A stretch of 64,000 bases of DNA from Ailanthus altissimus (lineage: Eukaryota; Streptophyta; Magnoliopsida; Sapindales; Simaroubaceae): positions 18,246,001-18,310,000 of the forward strand of contig OX327712.1 in NCBI GenBank assembly GCA_946807835.1. The letters run 5' to 3'. The notes beneath the pieces are model-generated. The model saw only the letters and a program-made list of their open reading frames with translations, had not been told where the DNA came from and did not search any database. Below are positions 57,721 through 64,000 of this stretch, one piece after another; positions within the stretch are counted from its first letter, which is position 1, and each line of letters starts with the position of its first letter. The translations under genes were made by a program, and so were the position numbers.

Positions 57721-59155
57721 CTTCTTCATTATTAATGTTTATTAATGTCATATTATGTAATTTATATGATATGAGTTGATTTTTGCTTGGGATTTTGACC
57801 TTGCAAGCAGATTGTTAGTCAGAAGAAATTATCTTTTTCGGATAATTAAAGGTGCCAGATATAGAATTTGTGGTGTGGGTTGGTGGCCTTTTTCTGCTAC
57901 ACTTCACAAGAAACCAAAGCTGGTGGTTGCATATTGGTGAAGGCAGGGTGGAACTGTTGAGGCTCAATCTAATCTAAATCTAAGCAGTACTTAGTTTATA
58001 CGTTAGTGGTTTCAAATCTTAACTTTTATGAACTTGTATAGGAAGGAATACAAAATCATTTTGTTAGAGAAAGAACTTGTCAATTTAGAATTCTTGAATT
58101 GAAGAGCAAAATAACTCTATAATATTTTGTATAAGATTTTCTATACATAATCTGCATCCGTATGTATACATTCAACTTTTCCCATCACATATATTTATAT
58201 AAGCTTAAATATAAGAGAAGACTACTATGATGGAGTTAATTTTTTTTTTTTGTTACTCAATTTAAAATTTTTGCTACACATTTTAATTTTTTTAGTATAA
58301 ATAAACTTATATATGTGTTATATTATAAAAGATTTTAAATAAAAAATTAATCATATAACGAAAATAAAATAAAATACATTACCATAAAGTTTTTTAACAA
58401 TTGCGTATGTAGCTCTTAAATGTATCATAAGTCTTGATTAATTTTTTTTTTCATCAGTCGAGTTACGCTTAAGTGCACATAAGTCTTGATAAATGAATTT
58501 ACTTAATTTATACATTTAGTTAATCAACATAATTCACAATATGATTAAAAAGAACATATATTTATTATTGATGTATGATTCTAATCAATTTGATTAGTAT
58601 TATAAAAAATAAGTACGTAGCTGATATATATTTCAAGAGCAAAGATCCTCGAGTAATAGAAGAGATCACTAAAGAGGGATTTGCGTCTATGGAGGAAGTT
58701 TGGACCGCCATTCTCTCAGTTGTTACAATTAATTTAATATTTAAATTATTTTGTTTGAATTTTAAAACAAATTATAATAATTTTATTTATTTGTATAAAT
58801 TAATACTGCAACAGTCAATTTAATATCGTCACTTCCTGACACATCTAGACACTGAAAACTATGAAATGGAGACTGAAAAAAGGACACAAAATAATAAGGT
58901 ATGCAGTCTACAATCCTAACCCTCTTTTTATTTAGATTTATGATGTTTACTGTTAAATCTTTTATTTAATATCCACTTATCTCGTATAGTGTTAAAAAAT
59001 ATTATTTTTATTTTAAAAATTTAACTTAATTTTTAAATTTATTTTAAAATTTTTAAAAAATTTAATTTTATTCTAATTCATTAATTAGATTCGATTAATT
59101 TTAACATTGGAAGGATAAAACAATTATTATATATAAAACTTTCAAATGCCTTAAT
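57721..59155. other. 3' flank of the PDLP-like gene and AT-rich DNA
   Basis: The first 300-400 bases probably include the 3' UTR. The rest is AT-rich. One exon-like patch occurs at 58630-58735 and is listed separately. Confidence 0.4.
58630..58735 (+). pseudogene. Exon-like remnant of an unrecognised gene
   Basis: Within low-complexity DNA, about 100 bases have normal coding composition and read SKDPRVIEEITKEGFASMEE, then VWTAILSVV. Both flanks drop at once into AT-rich sequence. I do not recognise the protein with confidence. It may be one exon of a lost gene or a captured gene fragment. Confidence 0.3.
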
Positions 59156-59159
59156 ATAA

Positions 59160-60085
59160 TATATTCACGTGTCAACTACTGATTTGTCACTTAAATAATA
59201 AAATAAATAAAAAGAGAGTAATCGCTATCGTTGTCGTCAGTAGTCGACTGACCGCTGGTGACCAATTGCGATTCGACTCAAAATTGACATCATTAGACTC
59301 AAATTTTTGTGATCTACGCAATGGTAGGATTTTTTTTTTGTCAACGGAGTAGCATAAATGGGCCAAAAGTGAAAAAAAATATTGTGAGAGGCGGCGACCA
59401 CCGCCGTTCGATGGTGAATAGTGGGGGCCGCCAAAAACCACCACGGGCCGGCAGTCGCGCGTCGAACGACAAGGCGGTGGCATGCACCACCCCTACCGTT
59501 AGACAGATCAGCCGCTAATCATGCACCGCCCCGCCGTTCGACTCGCAATCAGCGGTGGGGGGTGTTACCGGCGACCACCACCGTTCGTCGTCAAACGGTG
59601 GGGTGGTGACGCGCACTGCCCCCACAGTTGGATAAATTGGCCGTCGATCTGTCCAACGGTGGGGGTGGTGGCGTGCACTGGCCTCATAGTTGGATAGACC
59701 GGTCGTCGATCTGTCTAACGGTGGGGGCAGTACACGCCACTGCCCCACCGTTCCACGGTGGCGCACTATGGCCACTACCCTCATCCTATTTTTAATCTAT
59801 TTTTTTGGCCACCTTTTTGCTTTCTTTTGACAAAAATAATTACACCATTGTGTAGATATAAAAAAATTGAATCCAATGATATAAATTTTGTCTATTTTCG
59901 TTACCGAAATTTGGCAATTGGTGGTGGTCGGCGACGGCAGTCACCGATTTTGGTAGTTCAGTTTTAATTAATTTTTGTAATATAAAATAAATTTTTATTG
60001 AATATTAAAATTTGAACTTATTAAAACGTGTCACGTGTATTTTTATTTTTAATAGTCTATTAATAACTGACACGTGTATATTGTA
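59160..60085. mobile_element. Foldback element with GC-rich centre (MULE-like non-autonomous)
   Basis: Left part 59160-59390 and right part 59790-60080 are diverged inverted copies. The left phrase TCATTAGACTCAAATTTTTG, then GATCTACGCAATGGT, then TTTTTTGTCAA matches the complement of 59810-59885. CACGTGTCAACTACT at 59166 pairs with AATAACTGACACGTG at 60064. The centre (about 59395-59765) is very GC-rich and built from units of about 57 bp containing GATCTGTCYAACGGTGGGGG, in both orientations. Long inverted ends with a GC-rich core are common in non-autonomous Mutator-type elements. No coding region is credible. Confidence 0.65.
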
Positions 60086-60088
60086 TAG

Positions 60089-61612
60089 TGTTATCACGCC
60101 CCAAACCCAAAAGATCTGACACACGACATAACATAAACATATTCCTAAGCACATTTACAAAATCATATATAACAATTACTATATTTATTGTGATTTCAAA
60201 AAAGTCTAGTACACTTACCTCTTAACACTTTCGACTACAAAACTTAAATCTCCTTAACTTATCAATAGAGATTAATCATTTCATGAGCCTCAATATTCAC
60301 ACAAAATATTTTAAATAGCTTACAAAATTGTACATATTGCACTTATCACATCTAATTGGTCTAATTACTTGATTTCTCAAAACTTGTCATTCTGACTACT
60401 TACACTTAACAAAATTTTCTTATACATCAAATGATATCTAATTACTCCAAAATTAGAATATATCATTCTTGACTCATATATCCTTTTTATATATGAATAT
60501 TATATCATAATTCCTGTACAATCTATTTTATAAACACCATCAAATCTAAACTATTATCCTGACAGGATCAAGATAGTTATTGAATAGTATTCAATCTCCC
60601 AATTTTATAAAATTATATACTAACTAAAAAATTATAAACTACTACAGAATTACTTTTGACACATATCTCAATTCATGATAAATATTTCACTTCAAAATCC
60701 CTACCAAAAGTATTTTAAAACTATTTTATTCTATAGTTTTAAAAATCTATTAATCAAATATTGTAATGAGTTGATACACTTTAAAAAATCATAACAATTT
60801 AACCACATTGATATAAATTCTTAATTTTGAATATTTCATATTAGACATATAAACTTACCATATTCCAGAAATTTGTAATTTTTTAATATCATTCAGTAGA
60901 TCAAAAATTATTTGTCATTGTATTATATTATTAACATAGAAAATTTTCATAATTTTAGGGCTATTTTAGTAAATTCACTACAAATTTAATTTATGAAATT
61001 TTTAATCGATTCAAAGTCTTAAAGGATTCTAGACATATCTAATTTCATATACTCAAAATTCAAAATCAAAATCAAAGCACAACAATTTATAAAATTTCCG
61101 GATCAAGAGACTATCAAGTGAAAATTCTATAATTCATCATAATTTATCAAGCTATCTACATAAATCATCATCGATTCTCACAATATCTTACAAAATTCAC
61201 ATCAAATCCTCAATTGTACATATTTTTAAAAATCAAAACTTAAAAGAATTAATTAAATTAACACCAAAAAACTAAGAAAGAGTTATAATATACCTCTAAA
61301 AGGTTAAATTGCAACTTTCTTCTTCTTTTTCTTATTCTTCTTCTTCTCTTTCTCTCCATTTTCTTTCTCTCTTTTCTCACTCTAAAAGAGATGGCTCGAC
61401 CAAAATGAGTGAATTAAGGTTACAAATGTGTATTTTTATACTAAGAGGCTGATTTTTAGTATTTATAAATTAACCCCCAAAACTTTCAAAGTATTATAAT
61501 TTGGTCCTTAAAATAAATCTAAAGTCTTACAAATAAATCCAATAGTAATAGTAGGTTCTTAATCTATACAAACACTACTAATAACAGTACATAAATTAAG
61601 TATCACCTACAT
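60089..61612 (-). mobile_element. Inverted, internally deleted LTR related to the one at 1-1437
   Basis: The end TGTTATCACGCCCCAAACCC at 60089 is the complement of the end of the first feature of the window. 60130-60402 matches bases 1-277 inverted at about 88-90% by eye. The 1.1 kb that lies between these blocks in the left copy is missing here. On the minus strand a TATA-like TATAAAAATA at about 61430-61440 precedes a purine-rich leader, as in U3-R. A possible start TGTAGGTGATACTT is at 61612. The flanks (TATAG and TATAA) match in four of five bases, so the outer border is tentative. A TA microsatellite follows at 61626-61647. Confidence 0.6.
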
Positions 61613-62735
61613 ATAAATAAAATATGTATATATATATATATATATTTTCTTATCGGTTGTGGATAAATGGTTACTACAAGTGTACTCACATCACCATTTT
61701 TAATTAATATAATAACTAAGGATAAATTTATCAATGTACAATCAAAAGAGATTTTTAATTAAATTTAATAGAATTTGACTAATGGACTAAGACTAAATTA
61801 AATTTTTTAAAATTTATAAAATAAAATTGAGAATTAATTCAAACTTGTAGGATAAAAATATATTTATTTCTAAAAAGTATCGATATCATTTTAAGATTAA
61901 CAACGCTACCAATTAAAATTATAAAAGGGCAAAAATGTAATTGAAGTTTATATATTGAATTTCGAAATATGCCATCATATTTAAACAGTAAAAAGATGTT
62001 TAATCTATCAAATTTAAAGTAAAACAAAAAGACAATGTTTTGTTAAATAAAAAAATATTAAAACGATCTGTGTGATGCTAGCCGGATGCTTTCACCAAAA
62101 AAAATTAAATTAAAAAAATGATTGGAGAGTAAAAATATAATTCCAGAAAAGTCTACCACATAAGCATTTATCTATCAAAATTCAAGAACGCGTTGAACTC
62201 ATTTTGGGAGTTGGTTCGTGAATTCAATCTATTAAAGTGGAATTATCAGGTATGAAAACATTAACAAAAATCCAGCAACTTTATTGTAGTAAGTGGAAAT
62301 TTTGGGTATGGGTTTTGTTGTAATCATGAAATGAGTAAAAAGATAAATAGATATTATGAACTTTTATCATATGATGTTTGAAAAGGCCAAAAAAAGAAAA
62401 TTGTTTGGATTGCAGAAAATATGTGAGTAATGGGTTTTGATTCTTGCTAGATTTGAGCTTATTTGAAGAATTTATGCATTATTTGTATAACTTTTACTTA
62501 TTTATGGATTATTTTTCTAATAATTTTTGTGGAAAATTATTTGTTGAATTATTAAAAGGTGACATGCTAATATGATCTTAAAAAATAAATTAAAAATATT
62601 TGATGATTAATTTTGCTTTCTACAATGTAAAGTTTAGTTTTGTGATTTATGACTTATAAAGTATTTTTGGTAAAATTAGGTATTTTTTTTATATTATTCT
62701 TTTATGACAGTATGTTATATTTTATATCTTTGAAT
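61613..62735. other. AT-rich DNA, no gene seen
   Basis: Apart from the TA microsatellite the stretch holds nothing I can name. A less AT-rich patch at 62180-62260 (GAACGCGTTGAACTC) has no open frame of note. Confidence 0.35.
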
Positions 62736-62739
62736 TAGT

Positions 62740-63115
62740 AAATTAATTTTTATGTTGGACGGGTTGGTGATGGATATAATATCTGTCAAGATCAATTTTT
62801 GTGGAAAAAATATTAAGTTGAATGATAATGATATAGATTGTCTTAGTTTGATCAGCTTGGTGAATGAAGTCTATATAAAAGACACAAATACGATGATGAG
62901 GAGTTTTAATTAACAACTATCATCCTCTATTCTAATGAAAGGAAGCTTTTGGGCAATGATAAAGATTTCGTGAAGGTTATGCAAATGATTCTTAACAATG
63001 GATTTGATATGTTATATTTAGAGATGAAACTGGTTACATTAACAACTATCCCAATTACAATGCCCAACCCATTATCCTACCAAAATGAACAATCACCAAA
63101 AATACAACAAACTAA
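62740..63115 (+). pseudogene. Possible remnant of a MULE-type N-terminal (PB1-like) region
   Basis: Read through frame breaks the plus strand gives INFCGKNIKLNDNDIDCLSL followed by SLVNEVYIKD, then DKDFVKVMQMILNNGF and a Pro/Gln-rich piece. This order, with a 'kD.dv..m......n....l..' block, resembles the N-terminal region of plant MULE proteins. The similarity is from memory and weak. No transposase core follows before the next element. Confidence 0.25.
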
Positions 63116-63646
63116 TACCAAATCCTAACTTATATGCTATATTATGATTATTGAATTTTTGTTGAATCTTTTTGCTACTGTTATTATTGCATTATTTATT
63201 GCCATTTAAAATACTGTAGATGATTGTTTTGTATTATTCCACATTAGCATTTTATTGTGAATATTGTCATTAGCTTCATGAGCATTGAATGAGCTTGGAT
63301 TGACATTGATGGTGCTAATCTTATCATTATGTTCTAGTTTATTATTTTTGGATGAGAATGGTATTAGTTTTGCTTAAAAAGGCATGTGCCCCATTTTTTA
63401 ATTAGACAAAAAAAATAAGCAATTTGTCATTTTTTTATAATTATCTTTTTAAATTATTATTAATTTTTTCAAGATTTTAATAGTTCAAATTTATTATAAG
63501 GGTAAATAAGTAAAAACACATTTTTTTGTTATAATATAACATAATTTTGGTAACGATAAGAGGGTATCGATACTTTTTAATACAACCGGCAATAAAAAAG
63601 ACTTTTAGAGATCTATATCTTTATTTTTTAGATTATTAATCAACAT

Positions 63647-64000
63647 ATGAAACTTTCAGACTTTTTGAGAGGTTATAAAAATGGTATGAAACATAAGAGA
63701 AAACATACAAGTCTTGAAGATTTTGTTATTCGCATCAAAATTAAGGAGAAGAATAAACTTAGATATGAAACTGAAAAGATCAAGAAATTAAGTTTCAAGG
63801 CTAATATTATTGAAAATCATCCTCCTTATGATAACACAAACAAGTGTTTAAACCTAATAATAAGTATTTTAATAACAAGAACTAAATTTTAAGAAGAAAT
63901 GACACTACTGTATTTTTGGAAAACTTGGGCAATATATTAACCAACGTTGGCAGAAGGTTCAAAAGAAAGAAGACAACAATCCTCCTAAGGCTAATTTGGA
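63647..64000 (+). pseudogene. Copia gag remnant running off the right edge
   Basis: The frame starting MKLSDFLRGYKNGMKHKRKH continues with TSLEDFVIRIKIKEKNK and FKANIIENHP, the 'LTLEELI..L.IEE..R......KAN..E' region of Tnt1-type gag. After a frame break, about 63915-64000 reads CIFGKLGQYINQRW, a decayed CCHC zinc knuckle, followed by QKKEDNNPPKANL. The pol part would lie beyond the window. Confidence 0.6.

Noticed and set aside
59187..59784. Several Arg/Pro-rich frames in the GC-rich foldback element
   Set aside because: They occur on both strands in repeated GC-rich DNA and have no family motif.

Overview
This is nuclear DNA of a flowering plant, most likely a eudicot; the species cannot be told from sequence alone. 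The evidence is: AT-rich intergenic DNA, spliceosomal introns, four recognisable plant genes, and several layers of LTR retrotransposons and Mutator-like (MULE) DNA transposons. There are no operons, and no RNA gene or CRISPR array was found.

Layout. 1-1437 is the 3' part of a plus-strand LTR. About 3.5-26.7 kb is one large plus-strand gene for the SNF2-family chromatin remodeller ATRX (CHR20 type). I could join 25 coding exons into one uninterrupted frame of 1509 codons, preceded by an untranslated first exon and a 3.6-kb leader intron. Its intron at 13.8-19.1 kb carries a young antisense Copia element (14264-18623, TSD TATAC) that appears to have no gag. The next exon but one has a triplicated 3' splice site. 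27.67-31.25 kb holds a minus-strand two-exon gene for a VPS62/DUF946 protein, with a LINE-type RNase H fragment in its intron. 31.7-39.1 kb is mostly non-genic: an orphan promoter-like segment, a purine microsatellite and tandem duplications. 39163-40290 is an intronless minus-strand C2-domain (SRC2-like) gene.

42.1-55.7 kb is a transposon graveyard. It contains a decayed MULE transposase, degenerate tandem repeats, a large hairpin element, and an old Copia copy with 2.4-kb and 3.3-kb LTRs. The second LTR is itself split by a 1.3-kb solo LTR. 56652-57720 is a plus-strand two-exon gene for a plasmodesmata-located (double DUF26) protein. 59.2-60.1 kb is a GC-rich foldback element. 60.1-61.6 kb is an inverted, internally deleted relative of the LTR at the left edge. 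Remnants of a MULE-type gene and a Copia gag finish the window.

The four host genes (ATRX, VPS62-like, C2 and PDLP) have no evident shared pathway. The most unusual points are the triplicated splice acceptor in ATRX, its two apparent GC-AG introns, the gag-less Copia with a repeat-bearing GC-rich leader, a four-times repeated 22-nt motif in the leader of the old Copia, and two large foldback elements. No clearly new biological system was identified. All homology calls are from memory of the families, not from a search.
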